DNA of 64,000 nt from Streptomyces adelaidensis (GTDB taxonomy: Bacteria; Actinomycetota; Actinomycetes; Streptomycetales; Streptomycetaceae). Location: NCBI RefSeq assembly GCF_016598475.1, contig NZ_JAEMUX010000033.1:1-64000 (forward strand). Direction: 5' to 3'. Shown here piece after piece: positions 17,319 to 26,317 of the stretch; the stretch's first letter is position 1; each line of letters opens with the position of its first letter. The notes beneath the pieces were generated by a model. That model worked only from the letters and a program-made list of their open reading frames with translations, ran no database searches and was not told the origin of the DNA. The translations under genes were made by a program, and so were the position numbers.

Positions 17319-18632
17319 ATGGAACCGACCGAAGCGACTCTGCCGCTCTTCGGCGAGGAGCCTGCCCGGCCCCTCGCCGACCGCCTGCGCCCCACCCAGC
17401 TGAAAGAGGTCGTCGGGCAGGACCACCTCCTGGCCCCGGACGCCCCGCTGGGCCGCATGGTCGCCCAGCAGCGCCTCAGCTCCGCCATCCTGTGGGGCCC
17501 GCCCGGCGTCGGGAAGACCACCATCGCCCGGCTCCTCGCGGACGGCAGCAACCTGGCCTTCGAACCGGTGTCGGCCACCTTCTCCGGCGTGGCCGAACTG
17601 CGGAAGGTCTTCGCCGCCGCACGAAGCCGGCGCGGCATCGGCCAGGGCACCCTGCTGTTCGTCGACGAGATCCACCGCTTCAACCGCGCCCAGCAGGACA
17701 GCTTCCTTCCCTACGTCGAGGACGGCACGATCACCCTGATCGGCGCCACCACGGAGAACCCGAGCTTCGAACTCAACGGCGCCCTCCTCTCCCGCACCCA
17801 GGTCCTCGTCCTCAAACGCCTCGACGAAGCCGCCCTGTCCACGCTGCTCGACCGCGCCGAGCAGCTCACCGACCAGCACCTGCCCCTGGACGACGACGCC
17901 CGCCGCTCCCTGATCGCCCTGGCCGACGGCGACGGCCGCTACCTCCTCAACATGGCCGAACAACTCCAGGCCCTCCCGGACACCGAGACACCCCTGGACA
18001 CCACCGCGCTCGCCCACCACATCCAGCAGCGCGCCCCGTTGTACGACAAGGCGCAGGAGGGCCACTACAACCTGATCTCCGCGCTGCACAAGTCGATGCG
18101 CGGCTCCGACCCGGACGCGGCCCTGTACTGGCTCGCCCGCATGCTCGACGGCGGCGAGGACCCCCTGTTCGTAGCCCGCCGTCTGGTCCGCTTCGGATGC
18201 GAGGACATCGGCATGGCCGACCCGCACGCCATCCAGCAGGCCCTCACCGCCTGGGACGTGTACGAGCGACTCGGCTCCCCCGAGGGCGAGTTGGCGATTG
18301 CCCAGGCCGTCGTCTACCTCGCCACCGCACCCAAGTCCATCGCCGTCTACCGCGGCTTCAACGCAGCGCACCGAGCCGCCCGCCGCACCGGCTCACTCAT
18401 GCCGCCCGCCCACATCCTCAACGCCCCGACCCGGCTGATGAAGGACCTCGGCTACGGCAAGGACTACCAGTACGACCCCGACACCACCGACGGCTTCTCC
18501 GGCGCCGACTACCTTCCCAGCGGCATGAACCGCGAGACGTACTACCAGCCCACCCGCAATGGCTACGAAGCCCAGATCACCGAGCGCCTGCGCCACTGGG
18601 CCGCTCTGCGTGCCCGCCGGCAACGCGGCTGA
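17319..18632 (+). CDS. rarA: replication-associated recombination protein A (AAA ATPase)
   Basis: A 437-residue RarA/MgsA/WRNIP1-type clamp-loader-like ATPase that acts at stalled forks. It has Walker A GPPGVGKTTIARLLA (near residue 60), Walker B LFVDEIHRFNRAQQDSFLP and sensor IGATTENPSFELN. The C-terminal RarA region contains YDKAQEGHYNLISALHKSMRGSDPDAALYW and ends in GYEAQITERLRHW. The start ATG 17319 gives the usual N-terminal LFGEEPARPLADRLRP segment. It lies 100 bp after the MmcQ pair on the same strand. Confidence 0.95.
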   Translation: MEPTEATLPLFGEEPARPLADRLRPTQLKEVVGQDHLLAPDAPLGRMVAQQRLSSAILWGPPGVGKTTIARLLADGSNLAFEPVSATFSGVAELRKVFAAARSRRGIGQGTLLFVDEIHRFNRAQQDSFLPYVEDGTITLIGATTENPSFELNGALLSRTQVLVLKRLDEAALSTLLDRAEQLTDQHLPLDDDARRSLIALADGDGRYLLNMAEQLQALPDTETPLDTTALAHHIQQRAPLYDKAQEGHYNLISALHKSMRGSDPDAALYWLARMLDGGEDPLFVARRLVRFGCEDIGMADPHAIQQALTAWDVYERLGSPEGELAIAQAVVYLATAPKSIAVYRGFNAAHRAARRTGSLMPPAHILNAPTRLMKDLGYGKDYQYDPDTTDGFSGADYLPSGMNRETYYQPTRNGYEAQITERLRHWAALRARRQRG

Positions 18633-18680
18633 CCGGACGACTGAGGCGCTGCACGATTCTCACAAATGGACAGTCGGAAT

Positions 18681-18694
18681 GGTTTCTTGAAACC
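18681..18694. promoter_or_regulatory. palindrome GGTTTC-TT-GAAACC downstream of rarA
   Basis: A 6-bp-arm palindrome 49 bp after the rarA stop. It looks like an operator half-site pair, but no intact gene starts just after it; GTG 18718 opens only a short unconvincing frame. It may be a remnant of a lost promoter. Confidence 0.35.
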
Positions 18695-18740
18695 ACGTCA
18701 CTCGTAGCTTCTGAAGCGTGACTGGCGCGGAGTTCGACGC

Positions 18741-18761
18741 CCCCACCGCCTGGAGGTGGGG
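18741..18761. terminator. hairpin between convergent rarA and the phosphotransferase-like gene
   Basis: CCCCACC and GGTGGGG separated by 7 bases, immediately past the stop codon of the minus-strand gene. A 7-bp GC stem without a U-tract; a possible terminator for that gene. Confidence 0.45.
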
Positions 18762-18762
18762 A

Positions 18763-19767
18763 TCACGGCGGTCCGGATCGGCCACGCGTGCTGCTCGACG
18801 GCCACCCAGGACCCTGCACCCGCACGTCCAGGTCATCCTGGCCGTTCATGAGCCAGCGGTCGACGGCGGGCTCGAGGTACTCCATCAGCTGGGGCAGTTG
18901 CGGGACCAGCGTGAGAGAGGCGACGACCCGCAGCATGCCCAGGGCGTTGACGAAGCCCAGGACCTCCTCGTCGAGCGGTCTCGTGCCGTTGCGCCGCGCG
19001 CCACGGTTGTAGGCGGATTCGTGCTCGGGTCCGAGAGAGGCCAGGTCCCACTCGACGGGCCCCAGCGTGACCAGTTCGAAGTCGGCGTAGAGGTTGCCGT
19101 CCACCCCGGAGAAGATGTTCGCGGGCGGGGAGTCGCCGTGGATGGGCTGGAGGCCGATGCCCGGGAACCGGGTTTCGAAGGCCGTGCGTGAGCGCACGAG
19201 GGGTTGCAGGACCTGCCACTCGCGGCGGGCGCGGTCCAGCTCCGCCGCACCGATCAAGGTGGGGTGTCGGTCGAGCCGGGCGAGGCTTTCCGCGATGAAC
19301 CGCGGATCGGCCGCGGCCAGGAACTCCAGGTGGCCCGGGTAGGCGCGCATGGCCGCGTGCAGGTCGGCGACGCTCTCGGCGTTCGCCACATAGTCGGGTT
19401 CCTTGTCCCGGTCCTCCGGGACGAACGGCCAGAACGTCATCGAGAAGCCGTCGCGCCGCACCGGTTCCCGCGGCACGAGCGGGCTGGGCGCGATCACCGG
19501 GACCCCCTGGTCGGCGAGCCAACGTGTCACCTCCAGCTCGTCCTGCTGGCGGCGGGCGAGGGCGGCCAGGTCGTCCGGCCGCGGCAGGACGGTGGGAATC
19601 CGGGCCACGACCGGCGAGGGCGCCAGATGGACGACGACGGAGAAGAGGTCGTGGAGGACCGTGGGGTCGGTGACGGTCAGGCCGAGCTCGCGCCCCGCCG
19701 CGACGGCCGCGTCGACAGCGGCGGACGTGCGGCGGGCGAGCTGTCGCGGTGTCAGGAAGGTGGTCAT
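18763..19767 (-). CDS. aminoglycoside/macrolide phosphotransferase-like (APH fold) protein
   Basis: A 334-residue APH/choline-kinase-fold protein. The catalytic loop PIHGDSPPANIF (HGDxxxxN, near residue 205) is followed by the metal-binding Asp in LYADFELV. The N-terminal lobe has a VVARIPTVL strand that could supply the ATP-binding residue. The ATG at 19767 with GAGGGAG just before it is preferred over the longer open frame. It lies 103 bp after the ABC-F gene on the same strand, so the two may form a resistance-type unit, but the real substrate could equally be a metabolite. Confidence 0.82.
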   Translation of the reverse strand: MTTFLTPRQLARRTSAAVDAAVAAGRELGLTVTDPTVLHDLFSVVVHLAPSPVVARIPTVLPRPDDLAALARRQQDELEVTRWLADQGVPVIAPSPLVPREPVRRDGFSMTFWPFVPEDRDKEPDYVANAESVADLHAAMRAYPGHLEFLAAADPRFIAESLARLDRHPTLIGAAELDRARREWQVLQPLVRSRTAFETRFPGIGLQPIHGDSPPANIFSGVDGNLYADFELVTLGPVEWDLASLGPEHESAYNRGARRNGTRPLDEEVLGFVNALGMLRVVASLTLVPQLPQLMEYLEPAVDRWLMNGQDDLDVRVQGPGWPSSSTRGRSGPP

Positions 19768-19870
19768 GGCTCCCTCGTTCGTTGCAGCGGGTTTCCGGCT
19801 GTCGGGCAGGTCGGGGCGGAGGCGGGGGCGAGGGCCGTTCGCGGCGGTGGCGGAGGAGGACCCGAAAAGG

Positions 19871-21523
19871 TCAGCATCTGCGGCCGGCACGCAGTTCCAG
19901 CCGCTCCCCGTCGAAGCGTGCGCGGAAGTCGCGGTCGTGCGACACCACGACCACCGCCCCCGGGTACGTCGCGAGCGCCGCCTGAAGGTCCTCCACCAGG
20001 TCGAGCGCGATGTGGTTGGTCGGCTCGTCGAGGACGAGGAGGTCCGCGGGCCGGGTCACCAGGCGGGCGATCTGCAGACGCCGCTGCTGGCCCGCGGACA
20101 GGGCGGCGACCGGGACGTACAGGTCCTCCTCACGGAACAGGCCCAGTGCCAGGAGCTGTTCGGCGTACCCGTCCGGCAGTCCGGGCCGTCCGGCGGCGAA
20201 CGCGGCGAGCAGCGGGAGCCGCGTGGAGTGCGCGGGCAGTTCCTGCGCGAGGTAGCCGATCCGGGCGGGGCGGCGTGCCGTGCCCGCGTCCGGTTCCAGG
20301 TCGCCCGCCAGGACGCGCAGGAGCGTCGTCTTGCCCGCGCCGTTCTCACCCGTGACCAGCAGCCGCTGTCCGGGCGTGATCGCGAGGAGCCCGTCCAGAC
20401 GCAGCCGCTCGCCGACCCGTACGCCGTCGAACTCGGCGAGGGGGCCCTGGCCGGGGCTGTCTGCCGCCGACAGCGTCGTCGTGAAGCGGAGCGGTGCCGG
20501 CGGCTCCGTCACCGGGTCGCGCCGCAGCTGGGCCAGGCGCTCCCGGGCGGAGCGGACCTGCCCGCCGAGCTTCGCCTCGCTGGACCGGCGGTGCTTGCCG
20601 AAACCCTGCTTCGGGTCGCGGCCGGTGGTGGCGAGCCGCCTCCCCGCGGCATCGAGCAGCTCCTCCGTGCGGGCCACCTCCTCGACCCAGTCCGCGTACC
20701 GCTGCGCCGCGCCGCGCCGGGCGGCGGCCTTCGCGGCGCGGTAGCCGGCCCAGCCGTCGCCGTACCGGAGCACCGTGCGCGCGTCCCGGTCGACCTCGAG
20801 GACCGTGGTGGCGACGCGTTCCAGGAAGCCGCGGTCGTGGGTGACCGCGACGACGGTGCCGCGGTGGGCGCGCAGGTGCTCCTCCAGCCAGCGCGTGGCC
20901 GCCGCGTCGAGGTGGTTCGTCGGTTCGTCGAGGAGCAGCAGTTCGGGGGCGGCGGCCAGCACGCAGGCGAGCGCGAGCCGCGACTGTTCGCCGCCGGACA
21001 GCGAGCCGAGCCGGCGGTCGCGGGTGATCCGGGCGAGCCCGAGCCCGTGCAGCGCGGCATCCACCCGGGCGTCCGCCTGGTATCCGCCGCGTTCCTCGTA
21101 CGCGATCAGCAGTTCGCCGTACGCGGAGAGCTCCTCTTCCGCCGCCTCCCCGAGGGACTCCTCCGCCACCCGCAACCGGCGCTCCATGTCACGCAGTTCG
21201 GCGAGGGCGAGATCGACGGCGTCCCGCACGGTGCGGTCCGCGTCGAGGGCGAGGGTCTGGGCGAGGTGGCCGGTGCCGCCGGGGAAGCTGACGGTGATCT
21301 CCCCGGCGTCCGGCACCTCGACCGCGGCGAGCAGCCGCAGCAGGGTGGACTTGCCGGAGCCGTTCTCGCCGATGACGGCGGCCTTCTCGCCCGGACGGAC
21401 GGTGAAGTGGACCTGGTCGAGGACGGTCCGGGTGCCATAGGACTTGGTGACGTCCTTGACGGACAGCTGCACCACGGCAGCGGGGGCGACGGCGGGCACG
21501 GCGGTATGGGCGCGGTCGCGCAT
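19871..21523 (-). CDS. ABC-F family ATPase, probable ribosome-protection/translation factor
   Basis: A 550-residue protein with two ABC cassettes and no membrane domain. Cassette 1 has GENGSGKSTLLRLLA and LSGGEQSRLALA; cassette 2 has GENGAGKTTLLRVLA and LSAGQQRRLQIA. Between them is a long charged helical linker (residues ~245-335) of the kind that reaches into the ribosomal P site. ABC-F proteins of this shape give resistance to ribosome-targeting drugs or help stalled ribosomes. ATG 21523 is preferred to ATG 21541 because GGGAAAG lies 5 bases upstream. A seven-residue leader ORF and an operator-bearing promoter precede it. Confidence 0.9.
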   Translation of the reverse strand: MRDRAHTAVPAVAPAAVVQLSVKDVTKSYGTRTVLDQVHFTVRPGEKAAVIGENGSGKSTLLRLLAAVEVPDAGEITVSFPGGTGHLAQTLALDADRTVRDAVDLALAELRDMERRLRVAEESLGEAAEEELSAYGELLIAYEERGGYQADARVDAALHGLGLARITRDRRLGSLSGGEQSRLALACVLAAAPELLLLDEPTNHLDAAATRWLEEHLRAHRGTVVAVTHDRGFLERVATTVLEVDRDARTVLRYGDGWAGYRAAKAAARRGAAQRYADWVEEVARTEELLDAAGRRLATTGRDPKQGFGKHRRSSEAKLGGQVRSARERLAQLRRDPVTEPPAPLRFTTTLSAADSPGQGPLAEFDGVRVGERLRLDGLLAITPGQRLLVTGENGAGKTTLLRVLAGDLEPDAGTARRPARIGYLAQELPAHSTRLPLLAAFAAGRPGLPDGYAEQLLALGLFREEDLYVPVAALSAGQQRRLQIARLVTRPADLLVLDEPTNHIALDLVEDLQAALATYPGAVVVVSHDRDFRARFDGERLELRAGRRC

Positions 21524-21590
21524 ATGACTTTCCCTGGGCATGCGAAGGGTCTACGGGCAGCAGAAACGGCGACATCGGCCGGGCCCGGAC

Positions 21591-21614
21591 TCAGACGAAG
21601 AAAAGGAAAGCCAT
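21591..21614 (-). CDS. candidate leader peptide MAFLFFV upstream of the ABC-F gene
   Basis: ATG GCT TTC CTT TTC TTC GTC TGA, 67 bp before the ABC-F start. The A of its ATG is 7 bases past a good -10 box, so the transcript would be leaderless, starting on this peptide. A very hydrophobic, Phe-rich short peptide in this place fits drug-induced ribosome stalling, known for other resistance ABC-F genes. No clear alternative terminator is seen in the short gap, only CCGGGCCCGG, a 10-base palindrome. Inferred. Confidence 0.5.
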   Translation of the reverse strand: MAFLFFV

Positions 21615-21620
21615 GCCCTC

Positions 21621-21650
21621 ACCATAACAAGACGAATCGTCTCGCCTCAA
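21621..21650 (-). promoter_or_regulatory. promoter of the ABC-F unit with an embedded palindromic operator
   Basis: Minus strand: TTGAGG (21650-21645), an 18-base spacer, then TATGGT (21626-21621). The spacer holds AGACGA-T-TCGTCT (21642-21630), a perfect 6-bp-arm palindrome of TetR-operator style lying between the -35 and -10. No TetR gene is adjacent, so the regulator would act from elsewhere. Confidence 0.6.
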
Positions 21651-21961
21651 TTCATTTATCTCGTGAGGTCCGAGATCCGCAGCACCCTCACTCGGCCGAC
21701 TCTTCGCCCGGCCGGCAACCGGAGTTGTCGTCCTCGGGCGGCGCCCGCTCCGTGGCGGTACCGCCCGTACCGCCCGGGCGGTATGGGCCGGTGGCTCGGC
21801 TGGCGCAGGCCTGCCGTCGGGGGCGGGCTCGTGGGTCTTCGCCTTCCCGGCCGTCATCACGTCACGTGCCTGGGTGGCATCTCGTCCGCCGTCGCTGAGG
21901 GCCGACTCCTCAGCGTCCTCACGCTGCGGATCCACACCCACCCCCGGCCGCCCGAACAAGA

Positions 21962-22067
21962 CCGCACCCGGACCGTCAAGGACGCCGGATTCGGCGACCC
22001 GCGGACCGGGTGCGGGGGGTGGACCGGGCGATCGGAGCGAGCGCAGGTCCAGCGGCTTGATCGAGGA
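21962..22067 (-). ncRNA. sodN 3' untranslated region, candidate s-SodF-like small RNA with terminator hairpin
   Basis: In S. coelicolor a small RNA cut from the sodN 3' UTR represses the iron SOD gene sodF (known biology). The 106 bases after the sodN stop here end in a stem CCGCACCCGG/CCGGGTGCGG (22015-22006 and 21971-21962, minus strand) with a 34-base loop, 14 bp long with one mismatch. Whether it matches a sodF leader cannot be checked because sodF is outside the window. Confidence 0.35.
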
Positions 22068-22463
22068 TCAGGCCTTCTTGGTCTCCCAGAAGATCTTGTC
22101 GATCTGGGCGATGTAGTCGAGCGCCTTCTGGCCCGTCGCCGGGTCGGTGGACGCCTTGGCGGCCGAGAGGGCCTTGAGGGCGTCGTTGACCAGCTGGTGC
22201 AGCTCCGGGTACTTCTCGAAGTGCGGGGGCTTGAAGTAGTCGCTCCACAGGACCGACACGTGGTGCTTGGCGAGCTCGGCGCGCTGCTCCTTGATGACGG
22301 TCGCGCGAGCCTGGAAGTGAGGGTCGTCGTTGGCGGCCATCTTGTCCTGCACGGCCTTCACCGACTCCGCCTCGATGCGGGCCTGGGCCGGGTCGTACAC
22401 ACCGCAGGGCAGGTCGCAGTGCGCGCTGACCTTGACCTTGGGGGCAAACAGGCGGGAAAGCAT
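22068..22463 (-). CDS. sodN: nickel-containing superoxide dismutase
   Basis: A 131-residue Ni-SOD precursor, which destroys superoxide as a hexamer. A 14-residue propeptide MLSRLFAPKVKVSA is followed by the Ni-hook HCDLPCGVYDP: after cleavage His1, Cys2 and Cys6 bind nickel. The rest is the usual four-helix bundle (IKEQRAELAKHHVSVLWSDYFKP). The AAGGAATG site precedes the ATG. The protease gene sodX is divergent across a 143-bp gap, the standard arrangement. Nickel control by Nur is expected from the family; no Nur box was assigned. Confidence 0.97.
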   Translation of the reverse strand: MLSRLFAPKVKVSAHCDLPCGVYDPAQARIEAESVKAVQDKMAANDDPHFQARATVIKEQRAELAKHHVSVLWSDYFKPPHFEKYPELHQLVNDALKALSAAKASTDPATGQKALDYIAQIDKIFWETKKA

Positions 22464-22606
22464 GGAGCATTCCTTCCTCGTGATCGTCTTCTCAGGTGGG
22501 ACATTACTCCCTGCGAGAGTGGTTTCGGCGAGTGCCCCCATGGGCTTAGGACAAAAGTCCGGGGCCAGACTGGGACTGGCGGAGGATCGGATCGGGGAGG
22601 TGCCGG

Positions 22607-23041
22607 GTGATGCCGGAGCTGTCGCAGGAGACCGAGGGGCGGGGCCTCCTGCCCTGGGGGGCGGCCGAGGTGACGGGACCCTCGATGGTCCCGACGCTGC
22701 GCCACGGGGACCAACTGCTGGTCCACTACGGGGCGCGGCTGCGGATCGGTGACGTGATCGTGCTGCGGCATCCCTTCCAGCAGGACCTGCTCGTCGTCAA
22801 ACGGATCGCCGAACGGCGCGACGGCGGCTGGTGGGTGCTCGGGGACAACGCGTACGCCGGCGGGGACAGCACGGACTACGGGGCCGTGCCCGGCGAACTC
22901 GTCCTCGGCAAAGTCCGGTTCAGGTATCGGCCCAGGGCCGCCGGTCAGCGCTCGCCGTTCGCGCTCGCCCGCTGGGCGTTCTCGGCCGCCCGTCCCGTGC
23001 TCTGCGACCGGTCCGCCTCCAGGCGTTTGCGGGCCCGGTAG
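22607..23041 (+). CDS. sodX: nickel-type superoxide dismutase maturation protease
   Basis: A 144-residue S26/S24-type signal-peptidase-like protease that removes the SodN propeptide. The nucleophile Ser is in VTGPSMVPTLRHGD and the general-base Lys in LVVKRIAER, followed by WWVLGDNAYAGGDSTDYG. GTG 22607 has GGGGAGG 6 bases upstream and is followed at once by ATG. The last 97 bp overlap the convergent CGNR gene. Confidence 0.95.
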   Translation: MMPELSQETEGRGLLPWGAAEVTGPSMVPTLRHGDQLLVHYGARLRIGDVIVLRHPFQQDLLVVKRIAERRDGGWWVLGDNAYAGGDSTDYGAVPGELVLGKVRFRYRPRAAGQRSPFALARWAFSAARPVLCDRSASRRLRAR

Positions 23042-23574
23042 GCCGCCACGTTGGCGCGGGTCGCGCAGCGGTCCGAGCAGTAGCGCCGGGAGCGGTTGGT
23101 CGAGGTGTCCAGGTAGGCGTTGCGGCACGGCGCCGCTTCGCACAGACCGAGCCGGTCCACGCCGTACTCGGTGAGATGGAAGGCCAGGCCCATCGCGGCG
23201 ATGGCGGCATAGCCGGCCGTCGCGTTCGACGGGTGGTCCGCCAGGTGCATGTGCCACAGCGGGCGGCCGTCGTCGTCCCGGAAGTCGTGCCCGGAGATCT
23301 GCGGGCTCACCGGGAACTCCAGCAGGAGCGAGTTCAACAGGTCCACGGCGAGCGTCTCGTCGCCGCCGTCCGCCGCCTCGAAGACCGAGCGCAGCCGGCC
23401 CCGCACCGACCGGAACCGGGTGACGTCGGCGTCCGCCGCGCGCCGGGCCGCCGACTGGTTGCCGCCGAAGAGATCGCGGACGGCATCGACCGAGGTGAGC
23501 GAGTCCTTGCCCCGGGCCGGCTCCTCGGTGTTGACGAGGCGTACGGCATAGTCCGAGTAATAGGCCAGTTCCAC
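22945..23574 (-). CDS. CGNR zinc-finger (ABATE-domain) regulator-like protein
   Basis: A 209-residue protein with an N-terminal stress-response ABATE domain (YSDYAVRLVNTEEPARGKDSL) and a C-terminal CGNR-type zinc finger. The CEAAPCRNAYLDTSTNRSRR segment and YCSDRCATRANVAAYRAR supply four Cys (near residues 148-173). These are probable transcriptional regulators. Its 3' end overlaps the 3' end of sodX by 97 bp on the other strand. Confidence 0.9.
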   Translation of the reverse strand: MELAYYSDYAVRLVNTEEPARGKDSLTSVDAVRDLFGGNQSAARRAADADVTRFRSVRGRLRSVFEAADGGDETLAVDLLNSLLLEFPVSPQISGHDFRDDDGRPLWHMHLADHPSNATAGYAAIAAMGLAFHLTEYGVDRLGLCEAAPCRNAYLDTSTNRSRRYCSDRCATRANVAAYRARKRLEADRSQSTGRAAENAQRASANGER

Positions 23575-23734
23575 TTGTAGTCCTTACGAGGGCGCTCTAT
23601 CGTCGTGATGCGGGTCAGGTAACAGCTGCTCGCACTTACAGGGTATTACGGGTGTGACGGGTATGACGGGTATCGCGGTGCTGGGGATTTCGCGCGGTAC
23701 CGGGCAGAAGCGACACGCGGCGGAAGGGGCTTCC

Positions 23735-24502
23735 ATGACCACCACGACCACCACGACCGGAACCGACTGGCACGCCTGGCAGGAGAGCTGGGACCGGCAG
23801 CAGGAGTGGTACATGCCGGACCGTGAGGAGCGGTTCCGGGTGATGCTGGACATGGTCGAGGCCTTCGTCGGCCCCGAACCCCGCGTCCTCGACCTCGCCT
23901 GCGGCACGGGTTCCATCACGTCCAGGCTGTTCGCCCGGTTCCCGAAGGCCGTCAGCACCGGCGTCGACCTCGACCCCGCGCTCCTGACCATCGCCGAGGG
24001 CACGTTCGAAGGCGACCGGCGGGTCACCTTCGTCACGGCCGACCTCACCGACCCCGACTGGACGACACGGCTGCCGTACGACTCGTACGACGCCGTCCTG
24101 ACGGCCACCGCCCTGCACTGGCTGCACAGCGAACCCCTCGCCGCCCTCTACGGTCAGGTCGCGGAGCTGGTCCGCGACGGCGGAGTCTTCATGAACGCGG
24201 ACCACATGATCGACGAGACGACGCCCCGGATCAACGCGGCGGAGCGCGCGCACCGTCACGCCGGTATGGAACAAGCCAAGGCGAACGGCGTCGTCGACTG
24301 GGCCGAATGGTGGCAGCTCGCCGCCCAGGACCCCGCCCTCGCCGCGCCGACGGCCCGCCGGTTCGAGATCTACGGCGAGCACGCCGACGGCGACTGCCCC
24401 GGCGTCGACTGGCATGCGCGCGTCCTGCGCGACAAGGGCTTCGCCGAGGCCCGCGCGGTGTGGTCCTCGCCCTCCGACGCGCTGGTCCTGGCGGTGAAGT
24501 AG
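23735..24502 (+). CDS. class I SAM-dependent methyltransferase
   Basis: A 255-residue Rossmann-type methyltransferase. The SAM loop VLDLACGTGSITSRL is near residues 50-64, the acidic STGVDLDPALL follows, and motif IV-like YDAVLTATALHWL is near 125. The N-terminus begins with a poly-Thr run (ACC/ACG repeats). ATG 23735 follows GGAAGGGG. The acceptor molecule is unknown. Confidence 0.88.
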   Translation: MTTTTTTTGTDWHAWQESWDRQQEWYMPDREERFRVMLDMVEAFVGPEPRVLDLACGTGSITSRLFARFPKAVSTGVDLDPALLTIAEGTFEGDRRVTFVTADLTDPDWTTRLPYDSYDAVLTATALHWLHSEPLAALYGQVAELVRDGGVFMNADHMIDETTPRINAAERAHRHAGMEQAKANGVVDWAEWWQLAAQDPALAAPTARRFEIYGEHADGDCPGVDWHARVLRDKGFAEARAVWSSPSDALVLAVK

Positions 24503-24519
24503 ACCGCAGGGCGCACGGA

Positions 24520-24553
24520 TGAGGGGCGGTACGGGATTCCGTACCGCCCCTCA
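24520..24553. terminator. strong bidirectional terminator hairpin
   Basis: A perfect 15-bp stem (TGAGGGGCGGTACGG with CCGTACCGCCCCTCA) and a GATT loop lie between the stops of the convergent methyltransferase and ABC importer genes, so it can serve both. Confidence 0.85.
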
Positions 24554-24572
24554 CTCATGGCTCATGCCGCGC

Positions 24573-25334
24573 TTACAGCACCTTGGACAGGAAGGACTGC
24601 GTCCGTTCCTCCTGTGGGTTCGTCAGTACGTCGCGGGGGTTGCCGGATTCGACCACCACACCGTCGTCCATGAAGACCAGGCTGTCGCCGACCTCGCGGG
24701 CGAAGCCCATCTCGTGGGTGACGACGACCATGGTCATGCCGGACTCGGCCAGGTCGCGCATGACGTCGAGGACGTCGCCGACCAGCTCCGGGTCGAGCGC
24801 CGAGGTCGGCTCGTCGAAGAGCATCAGCTTCGGCTCCATGGCCAGCGCCCGGGCGATCGCCACCCGCTGCTGCTGGCCGCCGGAGAGCTGGGAGGGGTAG
24901 TTGCCCACCTTGTCACCGAGGCCCACCCGGTCGAGCAGCTCACGGGCGCGCTCGCCTGCCTGGGCCCTGCTCACGCCCTTGACCTGGACCGGTGCCTCCA
25001 TGACGTTCTGCAGGGCCGTCATGTGCGGGTACAGGTTGAAGCGCTGGAAGACCATGCCGATGTCACGGCGCTTGAGCGCGACCTCGCTGTCCTTGAGCTC
25101 GTACAGCTTGTCGCCCTTCTGACGGTAGCCGACCAGCTCACCGTCGACGTACAGCCGGCCGGCGTTGATCTTCTCAAGGTGGTTGATGCACCTCAGGAAC
25201 GTCGACTTGCCGGAGCCGGACGGGCCGATGAGGCAGAACACCTCGCCCGCCCGCACCTCCAGGTCGATGCCCTTGAGGACCTCGACGGGGCCGAACGACT
25301 TGTGGATGCCTTCGGCCTTCACCATGGCGGTCAT
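24573..25334 (-). CDS. polar amino-acid ABC transporter, ATP-binding protein
   Basis: A 253-residue ABC ATPase of the glutamate/glutamine (GlnQ/GluA) type. Walker [13 protein letters not shown] is near residue 39, signature [15 protein letters not shown] near 160 and Walker [15 protein letters not shown] near 180, and the family marker [13 protein letters not shown] follows. ATG 25334 overlaps the permease stop in ATGA and has GAAGGGAG upstream. Last gene of a three-gene importer operon. Confidence 0.95.
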   Translation of the reverse strand: MTAMVKAEGIHKSFGPVEVLKGIDLEVRAGEVFCLIGPSGSGKSTFLRCINHLEKINAGRLYVDGELVGYRQKGDKLYELKDSEVALKRRDIGMVFQRFNLYPHMTALQNVMEAPVQVKGVSRAQAGERARELLDRVGLGDKVGNYPSQLSGGQQQRVAIARALAMEPKLMLFDEPTSALDPELVGDVLDVMRDLAESGMTMVVVTHEMGFAREVGDSLVFMDDGVVVESGNPRDVLTNPQEERTQSFLSKVL

Positions 25335-26272
25335 GCCGAGACTCCCTTCGGGCGGCGCGTGGGCAGTACCGCCGCCTTGAAACGCTGGATCGGCGTCGGC
25401 GGGAGGGACCGGCTGGAGCCCTTCGCGTAGTGCCTCTCCAGGTAGTACTGCCCGACGCTGAAGATGCTGGTCAGGATCAGATACCAGGCCGCGGCGAGGA
25501 ACAGCATCTCCACGATGGAGCCCGCGTTCTGGCCGATGTCCTGGGCCGCTTTGAGCAGGTCCACGTACTGCACCGTCGAGACGAGCGACGTGGTCTTCAG
25601 CATGTTGATGACCTCGTTGCCCGTCGGCGGCACGATCACACGCATCGCCTGCGGGATGACGATCCGGCGCAGGGTCTTGGCGTGGCTCATACCGAGCGCG
25701 TGCGAGGCCTCCGTCTGGCCCTCGTCGACCGAGAGCAGACCGGCCCGGCAGATCTCCGCCATGTACGCGGCCTCGTTGAGACCGAGGCCGAGCAGCGCCG
25801 TCAGCAGCGGCGTCATGAAGGACGACCAGTAGTCCTTGTAGACCGGCCCGAGGTTGATGTACTCGAAGACCAGACCCAGGTTGAACCAGACGAAGAGCTG
25901 GACCAGGACCGGCGTACCGCGGAAGAACCAGATGTAGAACCACGCGACCGTCGAGGTCACCGGGTTCTTCGACAGCCGCATCACGGCCAGCAGGATGCCG
26001 CCGACGATGCCGATCACCATGGACAGCACGGTGAGCAGGAGGGTGTTCAGTACGCCCTCGATGATGCGGTCGTCGAAGAAGTAGTCGGGGACCGCGCCCC
26101 AGTTGATCTTCTTCGCCTGCGCGAACGCGTAGACGATCGAGCCGAGGACAGCGAGTGCGATGGCCGCGGACACATAGCGCCCCGGATGCCGGACCGGGAT
26201 GGCCTTGATGGCCTCCGGACCGGCAGGGGGTGTGTCGGCGGGACCGTCCGTCTTGTTGACGTCAACAGTCAA
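25331..26272 (-). CDS. polar amino-acid ABC transporter, permease protein
   Basis: A 313-residue His/Glu/Gln/Arg/opine-type permease with five or more membrane helices. It has the EAA loop [21 protein letters not shown], followed by [33 protein letters not shown]. Only one permease gene is present, so it probably forms a homodimer with the downstream ATPase. It overlaps that gene by 4 bases. Confidence 0.95.
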   Translation of the reverse strand: MTVDVNKTDGPADTPPAGPEAIKAIPVRHPGRYVSAAIALAVLGSIVYAFAQAKKINWGAVPDYFFDDRIIEGVLNTLLLTVLSMVIGIVGGILLAVMRLSKNPVTSTVAWFYIWFFRGTPVLVQLFVWFNLGLVFEYINLGPVYKDYWSSFMTPLLTALLGLGLNEAAYMAEICRAGLLSVDEGQTEASHALGMSHAKTLRRIVIPQAMRVIVPPTGNEVINMLKTTSLVSTVQYVDLLKAAQDIGQNAGSIVEMLFLAAAWYLILTSIFSVGQYYLERHYAKGSSRSLPPTPIQRFKAAVLPTRRPKGVSA

Positions 26273-26317
26273 GGGTGGAGCCTTTCAGAGCCGAGCCGAG
26301 AGATACCGCGCGAGAGA

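Noticed and set aside
18718-19191. Plus-strand ORF starting GTG 18718
   Set aside because: It mainly lies opposite the phosphotransferase-like gene and looks like a shadow.
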